DNA from: Paralvinella palmiformis
Taxonomy: Eukaryota; Annelida; Polychaeta; Terebellida; Alvinellidae
Assembly: GCA_025642065.1 (NCBI GenBank)
Contig: JAODUP010000143.1
Location: 650,001 to 714,000, forward strand
Length of the DNA: 64,000 nt
Reading direction: 5' to 3'
Shown here: positions 1-13,900 of the stretch, one piece after another
Position numbering within the stretch: position 1 is the first letter of the stretch
Layout: each line of letters begins with the position of its first letter
Notes under the pieces: model-generated
Seen by the model: only the letters and a program-made list of their open reading frames with translations
What the model was told of the DNA's origin: nothing
Database searches by the model: none
Made by a program: the position numbers and the translations under genes

Positions 1-420
1 GAACTAAGAATTTCCCCATTCACGTCACCGGAGGCTGGATTTATTAGTCTGTCCAACAGCTAGCTGCCTCGTTTTAGATTCATCACCAGTATTATTATTT
101 TTGTCCATTCTGGGTCGCTGATTACTACCGAAGCAGATACACAACGTCAGAGCTAAATTATTACCAGTTTTAAATGTGGAACGCTGTCAACACAGCGAGT
201 CTATAATAACCAGATTGTGTGTCATTTAACAGTTACATTGTCAACAGTTTGTCTATTTCTGGATTCGCTGTTATAAATACTGTAGTCACCTTTTAGAATG
301 GAAGTGTCGTAGGAGACCTGTATTGTTACAGTAACCTACCTTATGTGGGAAGCTTCCTCCTAGATGCATGACGTTTCAAATCATATATTTCCCCAGGACA
401 ATGTTATAGGCTCTGAATGG

Positions 421-472
<52 letters not shown>

Positions 473-671
473 GCTGAGGTGTATTTATATGTGTACGAAT
501 GCATAGGTACATTTGCGTGTTTTTATGTGTGAAAAATAAAACGACTGTGTACCCGCGATTAGGGTATTCACCCATAAACATTTCGCAAGTAATGCAAGGT
601 GTTAGCCCACCAGCAATTAACTATAGCCTTACCTGGTGTGTTCGGGTTCCTCTAACCGCTGTGTTCCAACA
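1..671 (+). other. Intron sequence upstream of the NWD2-like last exon
   Basis: No exon is recognised here. The stretch is AT-rich and holds a (TA)n microsatellite at about 424-471. A pyrimidine-rich tract ending in CAG at 669-671 is a good splice acceptor for the exon that follows. The reading frame stays open upstream from a chance ATG at 499, but that part does not resemble the protein family and is taken as intron read-through. Confidence 0.6.
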
Positions 672-3600
672 GGTCGTCCACTGGCTAGATCCAGCCAAGC
701 CACTGATGCTGATCCGGTTCCTCGGCACGTCGCCGGACAGTTCGGCCATCATCCCACTCCTGACGAACCTCTGTAAGCAGATTGACTTCCACCACCAGCT
801 GTCCAACGAAGATATTCCCGAGGAGATGTCGCCGTTGGTGCAGCACTTCAAGAACCTGCTGACGCTAGCCACCGAAGAGTCGCCGATCGTCATCTTCCTC
901 GACTCCCTGGATCAGTTGTCACCGTCGGATGGCGCCTACCAGTTGGCCTGGCTGCCGGTAATCCTGCCGCCGCACGTCAAGATCGTCGTCTCGACGCTGC
1001 CGAACTACCACGGCATCATCGAGTCGGCGAAGAGGTTGATCGAATCCGAGGAGAACTACATCGAGATCACGCCGCTCGGCGAGCAACTTGCCGCCACCGT
1101 GATGCAGATGTGGCTGGCTCGGGCCAACCGGACGGTTAGCGACGAGCAGTGGAGGCTCGTTAGCGAGGTGATTAGGAAGTGCAACGTCCCGCTGTTCATC
1201 AAGCTTGTCTTCGACGAGATCTGCCGCTGGAGGTCGAACCTCAAACCGCAGATGACAACCTTGGCGGACAGCATACACAACTCGGTCATTAAACTCTTCG
1301 ACCGGATCGAGAACCAACACGGAAAGGTGCTCGTCTCGCACGCCTTCGGCTACATCACGGCGGCGAAGAGCGGCCTCAGCGAGGCGGAGCTCGAGGACCT
1401 GCTGTCTCTGGACGAGAAGGTGCTGAACGACGTTTATCAGTATCACCTGCCGCCGGTCAGACGTATACCACCGCTTCTCTGGACGAGGATCCGGAACGAC
1501 CTGCCGAATTACTTCGCCGAGCGAGAAGCGGACGGAGTGAACGTCATCTTCTGGTACCACAGACAGTTTATCGAGGCCTCCAAGGAAAGATATTTCAGAA
1601 ATTTGAACTTTCTGCAAGAGATGCATTCGCTCATTGCCGACTACTTTCTGGGAATCTGGGGCGGAGGTGTCAAGAAGCCTTTTGAGTACTCAGAACTGCA
1701 ACGTCAGCGCTTTTTCCTGGACTCGACGAAGGGCGCCGAAGATAGGAAGGTGCCCGAACAGCCGCTCTGCTTTCGGGATACGGACGGCAAGGTGACCAGG
1801 CACAACCTGCGCAAGCTCAGCGAGCTCCCTTTCCACCTGCTGAGAGCGCACCGGTTCGACGACCTCTACAAGGAGGTGCTCTGCAACTTCCGTTGGCTGC
1901 ACGCCAAGCTGAGCTGCATGCCGCTTCAGTCGGTTCTGGTCGACTTCGAGGAGTTCCTCGAAGTGAAGGACGACAGAGACATCAAGCTGCTGGCCGATGC
2001 TCTCCGTCTGTCGGCATCGGTTCTCAGCAGGTATCCCGAAATGGTTGGTCCGCAGATCGTCGGCCGTTTGCTCCCCTACTACAGCACGAATGAAAAGATC
2101 CAGCTCCTAATCCACCAATGCGACACCGACGGCCTGGAAGTGAATGCTCTGTCGCCGTCCTTCCACTGTATGCACACGCCCGGTGGGCCGCTACAGTACT
2201 CACTCGAAGGCCATCCGTTCGCCCCGTTTGGCGTCGGCAACACATCGGACACGAAGTATCTGGTCTCGGTGTCGAACGTGTTCATCATCTGGGACTTGAC
2301 CACCGGCGACGTCTTCAGGCAGATCAACCCCAGCATCCAGGGCATCATGCAGAACCTGAAGATATCGCCAGACGACAAGCACTGCGTCAGCTACACCAAC
2401 AACAACCAGGTGATCATTTGCAGCGTTATGACCGGAGACTACATCATACGGGATAAAAAGCTCGAGAAGGGACAGGAGCTGGTCGGGGCGACGCTCAACA
2501 ACACCCACGTCATCGTCTGGTCGGCCAAACAGTGGTTCATTTACACAATTAACGGCGAGCTGGTCCGCAAAGACAACTACTTCAAGAAGCAGGTGTCCAT
2601 TATTATTGCGGGACTGAGTCCAAATGTCGACAAGGACGTATTCATCGTGTGGAGGCCGGACACAGTTCTCCAGGGAGTGGAGTCGGAAGAGGACATGACG
2701 TTGGAGATCCTCGATGGAGAGACCGACCAGTTCGACTTCCACAGCGCTATCGCCGTAACTCGGGATAGAGACACCCTGTACGCTTGTATCGCTATTAGCG
2801 ATGAGGCAATTGCGTGCTACAAGCGATCGGGTACGACGTGGGTGTACGATCGCACCCTGCGCTCCAACTATGACAAAGTCTTCTGCCTGATGCTCTCCAA
2901 AGACGAAGGGTATCTGGCCGCTATGGTGGTCTACGGCTACAAGCTTTGGAATCTGGACACCGATAAACTACTACACTTGAAGCTGCCGACTGGAGTCAGG
3001 AATATTCCCACCAAGAACCAGCTGGTGTATATACTGCTTGAGTTCACCAAGAACAGCGAGTACCTGGTCGCTGGCGTCAGAAAGAACCTCTACGTCTGGG
3101 ACACAAACAACGGGGATCTCGTGAAGACCTTGGATGCACATTTCGGACGAATCATAGCGATGAGCGCGGTTAGCAATCAGAGCGTGAACAAAGTTATCTC
3201 GTCCTCGATAGACAAGACAATCAAAGTTTGGAACTTCGCCAACATCCGCGAGAACGTCTTTTCCATAGACAGGCTTGAAAAACCGATCGAAGCTGTCAGC
3301 CTTGCCGCCCATACCTACCTCGGCGCGACCACGACGAGAAACTGCGTTGGAATTTGGAACTTGGAGAACGGAAAGATCGCCAAGACCCTGGCAAACAGCG
3401 CCCACAGCTCGATCGTGACGCACTCCGTTCTGAACAAGGAGGCCTCGTACCTGGTGAGTGCCGAGTCGGGTCAGGTGCTCATTTGGGACGTCGACAAGGA
3501 GAAGGTGATCAAGCAGGACGCCCAAGAAGACGTGCTACAGCTGTTTTTGACGGAGGATGACTCGAAAGCGATAGCCGTGTCGCGATCCGATCCAAGCCAC

Positions 3601-4488
3601 TGCAAGCTGGCGTGCCGGTCAATACCGTCCGGCGACGTTGTCTACCAGTTCGAGTACATGTGCAAGACGTTCCGGAACAGCGTCGTGACGGCCGACGGGC
3701 TGCACATCGTCACGTGCGCGCTGCACAAGAAGACCGAAGCGAACACGCTGCGCATATACCACGCCAAGACCGGCTCGTTCATGTACGAAACGACGCCGAA
3801 GTACAACAACTACAAGGAGTTCCACCAGCTGATCGCCATGCCGAACGAGCCCAACCACGTGGCGCTGATCGACGCCGACAAGGGCAACTTCTGGGACATC
3901 AAGAAGAAATGCTTCGTCCGATCGATCCAACGATGGAACGGCATCTGCTCGAGCAACGGCAAGTACGGCCTGTACGCGCCGAACCGGGGCGGCCTCGAGA
4001 TGCTCGACCTGAAGACCGGAAAGACCATACACGTCATGATCCCGAAGGTGGCCGAGGGTGTCTTCGACACGATGACGCTCTTCACGAGGAACGACCACCA
4101 CGTCGTTTATTACCACTGCGGCCATCGTACCATCCGCGTGTTCCGCGTCGCCGACGGCAAGCAGATCGCCAACTACAAGGCCCATGCCGAAATCCGGGCC
4201 ATCGAGAGCACCCAGGGCGGCATGGCCATCGTACTGGGCGCGGTCGACGGCAGCCTCGTCGTGCTTTCGGTGGCGGACCCGCAGAAGCAGGAGAACTCCG
4301 ACTTCTTGCTCTCGTTGCCCAGTCGCCAGGTGAAGGATATCACGGCGGACGGGCCGACGAAGGACAGGTCCGCGGCTGCGAAAACCGCCCAGACGACCAC
4401 CGGTAAGATGGCGTCGCTCGCACACGTGGCGCGGGTAACGGCTAAGGCCAAGCAAGCACAGAGATCGAGGGCCTGCGTGTTGTCTTGA
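672..4488 (+). CDS. NWD2: NACHT and WD-repeat protein (NWD2-like), terminal exon
   Basis: This is the C-terminal part, about 1270 codons, of an NWD-family protein: a STAND-type NTPase followed by WD40 propellers, presumably a cytoplasmic signalling scaffold. The reading frame begins after the acceptor at 671. The first 200 residues include a Walker B-like stretch, IVIFLDSLDQ (about 889-918). The Walker A loop is absent and must lie in an upstream exon outside the window. A helical linker follows, then many WD-type blades, recognisable by endings such as FIIWDL, LYVWDT, TIKVWN, VGIWNL and VLIWDV. Similarity to vertebrate NWD2 (from memory) is strongest around HFGRII and VSAESG. NWD1 is the alternative. 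The protein ends in basic residues and then CVLS, a possible prenylation box. Base composition is far more GC-rich than the flanks, and no intron interrupts 3.8 kb. Confidence 0.85.
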
Positions 4489-5021
4489 AGCGGACCCCAG
4501 ACTGCATCATTCGGTTGGTCCTCTCCGTTGCGAGTTAGCGCGCCGAGTTCATCGGACTGGAGGAACGCGGTCGGTTACGAGTTCCGGCTGTAGGCAAGAC
4601 CCTCGATGCGATCTATGTTTTCTAATGTCTTTTAGCTGTTACGCATGCCACGCACACGCTAAATAGTTTTGGCAAGAACGGTATGGAACAGGTGAAACAC
4701 AGTAATAAGCAAGTGCATTTTATTAAGCAAAACGGCAGCCAAATAAGACGGCTTCTTTTTAATTGTTCCATAAACTGACGTTACAAGTGAGCTCCTATCA
4801 GTTGCGCTGTAACAACATGCACCATTTCGCGTCTTCCTGTCTCGGATAAGTTTCATGCCTTTTCACGTCCATGACATTTCTTTGTAAGAATTTGTTTGCC
4901 TTTTTAATTCTTCATCCGTTTATGTCTTCCCGTTTAGTTTCGCGCGCGCCTTTCCTTGTTTCTTAACCTCTTGCGTTTATGTCAGACAGAAGCACGCGTA
5001 TGTGGAATGTTTTCTATTAAA
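4489..5021 (+). other. NWD2: Probable 3' UTR of the NWD2-like gene
   Basis: The sequence follows the TGA stop at 4486-4488. The first 150 bases keep the GC-rich composition of the exon, then it becomes AT-rich. The first reasonable polyadenylation hexamer is ATTAAA at 5016-5021, followed by T- and G-rich sequence. The end of the transcript is inferred. Confidence 0.45.
5016..5021 (+). terminator. Candidate polyadenylation signal ATTAAA
   Basis: This is a variant poly(A) hexamer 530 bases after the stop codon, with GT-rich sequence within the next 60 bases. It is the most plausible 3' end for the NWD2-like transcript, but no cleavage site can be proved from sequence. Confidence 0.35.
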
Positions 5022-5423
5022 GCGATTTAATTTGCTTTCTGCAGCACTTGGCCAGTAGTTGTTGAGTGATGGGTAACCAATGTGGTTGCTCACGTCCAAT
5101 TTAGGCTTGAAGCACCTTTTTGAGGGACGTTTCCTCACAGGTTACGAAGAAGCGCAAGCAAGCCAGTTAAATACAGCTATGTATATAGATGAATGTTACT
5201 AGACGTTATAAAATATTACGGTCCGGTTATGATCTTTGTAGAGCAGGCACGGTGTTAGTGCGCTATAAAGACTATTATTCATATTTATTTGTAAAATATT
5301 AATTTAATTCTGATCTGCGCTCGGTCAAGTTGTATCATTGACATATGTTTGATCTAGTTTGGTTATTTGAAATACTTTCATTCTGTTAGTATTGACACTT
5401 TCTTAACTGTATCTCATTTTAAG

Positions 5424-5461
<38 letters not shown>

Positions 5462-5562
5462 GCTTGAAATCAGTAGCATTTAATTTCTCACACATACAGG
5501 TGTGTGCGTAGTCAAAAACAAATTCTTAATTTTTCGGTAATGTTGAGGCAATATCATTCATA

Positions 5563-5597
<35 letters not shown>

Positions 5598-6793
5598 CTT
5601 GCTTAATTAGATCAGTTATTATATAACAACCAACTGCAATTAATTCTTTTATTCATCTGTGACAAAAACTTGAAATCAAAAGTTAAATGCGAGCCCATTA
5701 TTATGGTAACAACGTATAATGTGTGTGTTAAGTATTTTCAGTAATTCTTTTCCAAAACCATATATTCTCTGTGATAAACCGCTCCCTGTAACCAATACAG
5801 ACGGCTTCTGCTTATTGATTCACCGATACCTTGAATTGAAATAACTATAGTGGGACATACAGAAGTTTTCTTTTAACTGTTTGATTAACCATTGTAAACG
5901 TATTTACTATGCTGAATTAATTAAGCTCCCACCTTGCAAGAATAAATACATATTTCCAGAAATTTGTAAAGGAAGATTTGCCTGTCTTAAGAGATCATCT
6001 GTGGCACCGCCATAAGTGGTCTTTAAACACAGGTAGTCCTCCAAGGAAAGGGATTCTCATTTTATAATAGCCCTGATTAGGGAAATGAAGGCCATTGGCC
6101 AAAAGGACAAGTTTTTACTTCATGATCTATATGTATCTCAGCTGTTAAAATGCAACTTTGCAAGCACAGAATTTACCGCACGAAAACGTATTGATTAAGC
6201 ATTGAATCAAATTTGTTTATAACTATCAATCATAAAAGCTATAAATAATACCAGTCATGATGAAATAACAACTTTGGTAAACTTAGGGTAATATTGCGCA
6301 TGAATGAAGACGTGTGCTAATTTTCCTTTACTTCTACAAAGCAACAATGCTGGATCTAGGAGACTTAAAGGTAATTCTTCATGGACTGAGGCGTCTCGTC
6401 TCCACTTATGTCCAATCTCCCCTTGTTTGGAATTGACAGCTACAGGTACTGTTTGTTTGAAGCATGCGATTGAATTAGAAATGAATCGCAAGAAATCTGT
6501 GATAGATGCCCAATGTAATATTTGCTGTAGAAATATGTTATTTTAACACTTACATACATTTGATAGGTGTAGTTGATATCTGTAGTGTTCAGAGTTTATA
6601 GGCAATAAATATCCACTGAATGGCACCATATCTGTGTTATTATCCACGCTCACATCTTCGTCTTTCACTACTCATTCAAGTTTCAATAGTCAATAAAGAA
6701 ACCCGGCTTAACAGATTTACTCAATTTGAACATAGGTACGTCCAGTGTTGCTATTTATAAATAAGAAAACTTAAAAACGGTAGAAATTTAGCA
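5022..6793. other. Intergenic AT-rich spacer
   Basis: This lies between the 3' ends of two convergent genes, the NWD2-like gene (+) and ATPAF1 (-). It contains (TA)n tracts at about 5423-5461 and 5567-5595. No exon was found. The short open frames at 6255-6546 show no recognisable protein and overlap on both strands. Confidence 0.5.
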
Positions 6794-7941
6794 TCAGTCT
6801 CTTTTAAACTCGGTCATATACTCCTTGAAGTCCTTTTTATAGTTCTCAAACTCCTTTATGAGATCCATGTACCGGAAGTTGGCAGGATCATTGTTGAACT
6901 GTCTCACGAGGTTGAACTTCAGTGCACTTTGTAGGCCATAATATATCTTAACCTGTAATGCTAGAAGTTGAGCTTCGTGAATTCCCTGAAATAAAAAACA
7001 TCACGTCATCAGTTACCATTGGACAAACTGAAGCAATAGAATGTGTGTGGGGGGGGGGGGAGCGGTTCAGTTCAAACTTACTGAAAATCTGTTGTCCTTT
7101 GGGACTGAATGAGTGAGTGGTTTGATTAGCCTGAGACATATGGTTGAGGCTCAACCCTTATGGAAATGTTCAATAAACAGAGGTATGAGTCACATTTGCA
7201 CCACAGTCTGGACATTTGCAGTACAATGCTCTAACCATTGTGCTCTCTGGGTGCCCTTGCACAAGGTCAGGGCCCAAAATTCTGGCTTTGTGGTAGGAGG
7301 GATCTACGTCCCAGCCAGACAACAGGAAAGGTTTTCTGTCCCAAATATGATATCAGTTCCTTATTTTTATTTTATTTAGAACAAGTGCCTTTGTTTAAAC
7401 ATTAAACTACCAGCCATTTGTGTCTTCCTCAGTGAGGTGTCCAGGAGCTTCAAAATAATCACAATTCAGACAATTATTATTATTATTATTCAGGTGTTGA
7501 AGTCAACGATCATCCAGTTACACCTGAGTAAACAATAAACAATACAGGATCAATAGATTTTCAGCAAAATTTATTCTGTTAGGTGTTAAAATTATGAAAC
7601 CAGCTGTGCCATATTTTTCAGATGAGCATTACTGATTGGGTCAATCAATATTGGACAATAACTAGCTCCTGAATACTGTTCAAACTTGTGACCACTCATA
7701 AAGGACTCCCTATTTGGATGAGATATGCTACTGTACACTGAACGATGTTCCCATGCCTCCGAGCTCAAAATAGTACTCTGTAAGAAGTTGACAACTGCAA
7801 CCCACACAATTAAACTAATGTGGCAAAATGAATAGAAAAAGTCCTTAGTCCAAATGAAAAGTTAACAAAATCCATAAAACAACACTTCTGAATTTAGATT
7901 ATTAAAAATACAAAATAAAAATGAAATGCAAATAATGCTTA

Positions 7942-7974
<33 letters not shown>

Positions 7975-10900
7975 ACACACACACATACACAACCTAAAAC
8001 ATAACCTGTTATTAATACAAAGCTATTTAATATTATAGTGCTCAATCTCCAATAAATCCCCTTAGTCCTCCAAAACAGCTATAACAGTCACAATGAGATT
8101 CATACCTTGAAACTATGGACTGATGTCTAACAACTCTCACCACTAGTTTACAAGTTTTGATCAAGATACAGTAAAGAAAATATATGAATGATGGTTCACA
8201 TTTTAAGACAAACAACCTGTACCAGACATAACGTTTGGATGTTTGATGTGCACTTTTGTACACAAAGTAAGCTAAATGGGCCGAGCGACTTCCAAATGTA
8301 ATAAGCCAAAGTCAAAGATGAAGCACCCCTCAAAAATGCCCACGCTGAGATTTGAACTCAGATGGTTGACATCTGTGGCCAGTTAGACCATGGAGGCACT
8401 GCGGTATCAGGCATAAAGATGACTCATTATACTGTTGTGTTGGTGTAAGGAGTGGAATAAATGGTCTGGTAATAGATATTTTTACCTACAATCAAATAAA
8501 TATTTCTGATTTATAACAGTGAATTTAGAGAGAAAAAGATAGACTCGTTATACCACTGTGTTGGTGTAAGGAGTGATATAAACGTTTCTGAATTATAGCA
8601 GTAAATTTAGACCACAGTGGTTAGAATAAGGTTGTTGATTCTAATTTGATTGACTAACACCCGTATTTGCAGGATTTCATTCCTCAGGGGAGTCACCCTT
8701 GGGACGCCTCCGCACTCTTGTGCACATGGTAGGCTAAATGAGTGAGCGACCTCTAAAGGTAATGAAGCAAAGTCAAAGATGAAACAACCTTTAGATATGC
8801 CAATGCTGAGATTCGAACATGGGTGGCAGTGATCTGTGGTCCAACACACTACTGCTAGACCACAGAGGCGCCCTTACATCTTCATGACAGCTCATAAATA
8901 TGCAAGTTTCTATCATTTCTGGGTATTTACCAAAACATAGAACATTCTTTGACCGAAAACTCCCATTCTGTTTATGGGCGGTTCTGAATCTGATGCTTTA
9001 AAGTGCATATTCTTATCTATAAAGTTTTAAGAAAAAATCATTATTTTTGAGTGAACGAGTGACTTGTTAGCCTCAGCACTGAGTGGTCACACCTGGGAAA
9101 ACATCCCACAAATACAGGTATGAGTCAGATACCACAACCTGGAGGTCTGCAATACAATGCTGTAACAACTGGACCATGAGATTGCACGAAAATGATTGGT
9201 GAAATAGGTAAGTTGGAAAATCCAGTTTAACCGAAAATGTGCAGGGAATGGATGGCTATTGATTGTTGGAGATTAGATTAAATTATGCATACATTATGCG
9301 TTACATTAATGGGTTTAACATAATAGCTTATCGACACACAAATGAGATATAAGGAGATTAATATACTGACCAGAATATTTTTGTCTACTTCTCCTCTCAT
9401 TAACACAATACCTGAAAAATATAATAAACAAAGAATACAAAATATTCAATACAAATTAAACACTGATAACTGATGTTTTGTAATTATGTGTATCTCAATT
9501 TTATTACAGACTGCCACTGAACAGAACTTAGGCATCCAAATGACATAATATACATTTGACAATATAATAACACTAATAATACTAACAACAACAACAACAA
9601 TAATAATGTTTAAAACAATGAGTACAACAGCCTTAATGTTACAAGTAAAACTCTGTAATGTAGTTATTTCCATATTAATATCCTATTCAGCACAATGAAG
9701 ATTGATTCTTAAATATATTGATTTTTTCAGACAGCCACAGTATCACGAAGTGGGTGATATATAGGTAACTGTATATAGCCATCATCCTCAAACAATATCA
9801 TGTGGGGTTTTGAGATAATGAAGCTGTCTAAAAAAAAAAATTATCAAGCTATAGTCAGACTTCATTACAACGTGGTATCTGGGGTTCATATGATATAGAC
9901 TATATTAAAAGTGGACAGTGGAGAACAACCAACTGTGTGGATTGGTGGTGGAAAGGTACACGATGTGACTTTTTGCCAGGTCATTTCATCACATGAGAAT
10001 AACTACAATGTCGCATAATTTAGGAGAGTCAATCAATAATTGTTATATTTTTGTGTAAATGACATCATCATTTTAATTAGTAAGAATGTTAAACTCTGAC
10101 ATTACAGCTAAAGTTGATGTTGCCATGTTGCCTAACTAAATGCCGCCTTCACATTTATTCATATAGTAGAAATCCAAGTTCTCTCTAACAGAGTAAAATT
10201 TTCATTACAGGATTTTCTTGCTTCATAATCCATCGTGATGCACTGCTGTGCTTTCAATGTGGCATTCACTGTTTGATACAATAATGATGGAATAGTAGGA
10301 GGTTTTATGTGGAAATATGTTCTTAATTAATAACAGTGAACTGAGATATTAGTTATTGGGGTTAAAGTTTGATCCCTACTGTGATGGACAGTGATGTTTG
10401 GGTTATCAATACCATGTGAACAGATATGGAACTATCCACATGAAGATGTACGTGTTTGTTGCTATATGCAATGAAGCTCCAGTTAAATGTTAACTTCTCT
10501 AGCTTAGATCAACTACCGTATATACTCGTGTATAGGCCGCACTTTTGATACCACAAAATCACCGCCAAAAGCGGTGCGGCTTATATACAGATCAGACTAA
10601 AAGGGAAGGTTATATTTGGCATAATTTAGGGAGAAATACAATACTGTTTTACAACATTAATTATTAATATATGAACACCAAACAAATTAATTAGGTGTGT
10701 TTTCGCTGTTGTCTTTCGAAACCAAACTTAATCATGATAACGGACAGTGAGTAGCGTGGTGTTGGCCTGTTGTCAAGTAATAATTTATGGGTAATGTAGT
10801 CAGGGTAAGACTGTCGCTGGTACCAAGGCCATTTGGGAACGGCCAGCACATGATTTATTATCTAGAGGTGTCAAATGATCCGGATCGCAATTAATCTGTT

Positions 10901-13900
10901 TGATGCACAGGGATCCAAAAAGCACCGGAATCCAGTAAAGTACGACAATCTGATCCTACAAAAGGTGTAGGTCCAAATCGGCTGTGATACGAAAACGGCC
11001 GCACGATGACCAATACGGCCGCCTCCAATAAACTATTACAGGCAGATTTTATTTTTGGTCTATCTAAGACGTCTCATTACTATCGAAATATGTGAGCGTG
11101 TGTAACTGAACGAAACGGTAAATGAGGCCACGCAAAGAATGACCATAGAAGCCACATCAAAGGAAAACGATTACAGCAAACAATATGTTAATTACTTCCA
11201 AAGCTGGCACTAATAAACTACTTCAAACAGTATTACGGAAATGAACGCACAGCAGCAGAAAACCTGAAGCGGCCGCTGTTACCTATCGTCACACAGTGGG
11301 TGAAAACGGCTTGGGATTAAATAGACCCTGACGAAGAAGGTGACACATGAACCAATACAACATATGTTCAATGAAGATAGTGATGATGACGAATTTTTGG
11401 GTTTTGAATATATCTGTTGATTTTAGTGCAGCTTATAGACGGGTTTGACTGTAGGGGGGTTTATTGGTCCTAAAACCTGGTGCGGCTTATATATGGGTAC
11501 GGCCTATACACAAGTATATACGGTACTTGACAAACTTGGCAATTAGTGAATGTTGGTGATAGTTTGGGTTATGATAAATACAGTATTAAAATATTGTTTG
11601 AATATTCATGATATGTAAGTATTTCCCACAAAACAGAGGGGTGTGGATTGGTTGTTCAGCAACTATCATGTGGTTTCTTATCATAACGCAGTCAAAATGT
11701 AATATGGCTTGATATGAGGATATGGCAACATTAAAATCTAGCTACATCATGACTGGCATTCTTAGGACCCCAAATATAACATTCTAAAGAGTTTAGCTTT
11801 TGGGGAAACAATATTTATTTAAATTAACATTATGCAGTTAAAACATCACGAACTATTTTTCATATAAAAGGCAAGCATCGAAAAGTTTTCAGTCAATTTA
11901 ATTTAAAATTGTAAAAAAAACACAGCTATAGGTAAAATAGATAAATGATTATGATATAACTGATGATTGACAGCATCAGGTATTTATAATGCATAAGAGG
12001 TCATTTTGCAGTAATTTCAGATACAAGAAAAAGAGGTTTTAAGGTAACATTTTGGCAAGAATCGAAATCACTATCAACTGTAATACCGGCTAACAGTTGC
12101 AGAGATATACAAGACATTTTCAGCCAGCAATCTAAAGCATCTGTGATTATAAATGGAAAAAGGAATTATTGAATAAAATAATAACATGCCAGATAAGATG
12201 GAAAAGTTTCAAAATTCCTCACAGAACACCTGTCCCATGATGAAGTCATACGATTATCTACAATAACAATTACTGGAGATGGTTTCTGAAGTCTAGAGGC
12301 TAACCTCAGCTGCAGCTGATCAGAGGTGAAGTAAATGGAGGAAACTGGGTGATGAAATAAGCGAGAAGGGAAGAAATGGAGAGACAATCAAGATATGCTG
12401 ACCTTATGAAACAGGGTATTTTGAGTAAAAATAGAAAGAAAATGAAAATAACAAGTTCTAGCATGAGAGAATACAGAATACTCTCTATATAAAGGCTACA
12501 AACTACTATTTTAAATATATATCAAATATATCAGAGGCTGAAACAATAACACTGCATGCATTTAGTACTGACTTTGTAATCCCATAATATACAGTGCTGA
12601 CACCTGGCTATTCTTTATGCCATTATTTTACAATAATAATGTCGAACTACAGAATTCTGTTTGCTGAGAAACACCTATATTAACACAACATACAACGTAA
12701 AAGTATATTTCACTCCATGATTCATACAGAAGAACAAGTTGTATGGACCAGGCTTTTAAGTGTTCCATTTTAAAACATGGCGACATATTGATATAATGTT
12801 TGTGAAGAAGTTAGCTGTGGATCATATCTATTATATGATGTCAGTCCCCCCCCCTCCCCTTTGTGTTGGTACCTTGCTGATGGTGAGGGGGCTTGCACAT
12901 CTGAAGGAATCTGGAAGCTATACTGGCAAGGTTTAACCAAGCCAGGAAGGTTTCAGAGGAGGGACCAGATGAAACCCAGCACCTGGTCCACCAGGTTGGG
13001 GGCTGGGCGCAGGGCTAACAACCCCAACCCTTAAAAATAGGCCTGTTACGGAAACTACTACAACAATTATAAGAAGAAGATATCATGCCAGTTACATACC
13101 TTTCTCTTCCTTTAAATCAGTGTAATGATCCAAAGTTAGACATGATGGTGCATTCTCCTTATGCGTCTAAAAAGAAGAGAACACGTTAATTGATAAGATT
13201 CTTACAGGTAAATGATGTCTTCAATATACGAATGGAAAAAAGATAAGTAGGTTCCACACAACATCAACAAACAATGCTTAGTTTATAAAGATCCTCGGTA
13301 ATTGATCAGAAACAATCTTTTTTCTTTTTCTTAGTCAGTTTTATATATATATATATATCTATATATATATATATATCCCAATTTAGCTTTATACATATAT
13401 TGTTATGAAATAATCGTATTATAATTGTTATATATTACCTGATAAGCTAAAAGAGGTGTGAAATAGCAGGAGTTCTGGCTCGTCTGCTGCGCAAAGAACT
13501 CATAACCTGTTCCTCGTGGTACTGGATACAGAAACTGTATGTATAACAAAATGGTTTCATATGTCGCTTGACTATCAAGGATTTGGCTATCTTCATGACA
13601 GTTGATGATTATTTATACTAAAGATATCATAACAGACATTAGGTCAAATATAGTCAATCTAAAACCTGTTTATATCTAGATTTGCTAAATGTCAACCAAA
13701 GGAATGCTGTGTTTGCCATTGTTTTGTTATAGTTAACTGTAATTTATTATTATTCGTGCTGAATAAATTGTATACTTGATCGACATATTAAAACTACAAG
13801 ATTACTATATATCCAGATTAAATCACAATAACTGATCAATTAGAACTACTTACTGTTGGAAATTCTTTTAAATGTCTATCAATTTCATCAAACTCTTCCC

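Noticed and set aside
499..671. N-terminal extension of the NWD2-like frame from an ATG at 499
   Set aside because: It follows a (TA)n tract, does not resemble the family, and a strong splice acceptor ends at 671 exactly where similarity begins.
621..4455. Long minus-strand and alternative-frame open frames across the NWD2-like exon
   Set aside because: They are compositional shadows: the GC-rich coding exon lacks stops in other frames, and the translations are Arg/Val/Asp-rich without domain character.
8340..8404. Possible tRNA gene
   Set aside because: The A- and B-box-like motifs belong to a SINE head. The sequence does not fold into a full cloverleaf by inspection and continues into the SINE body.
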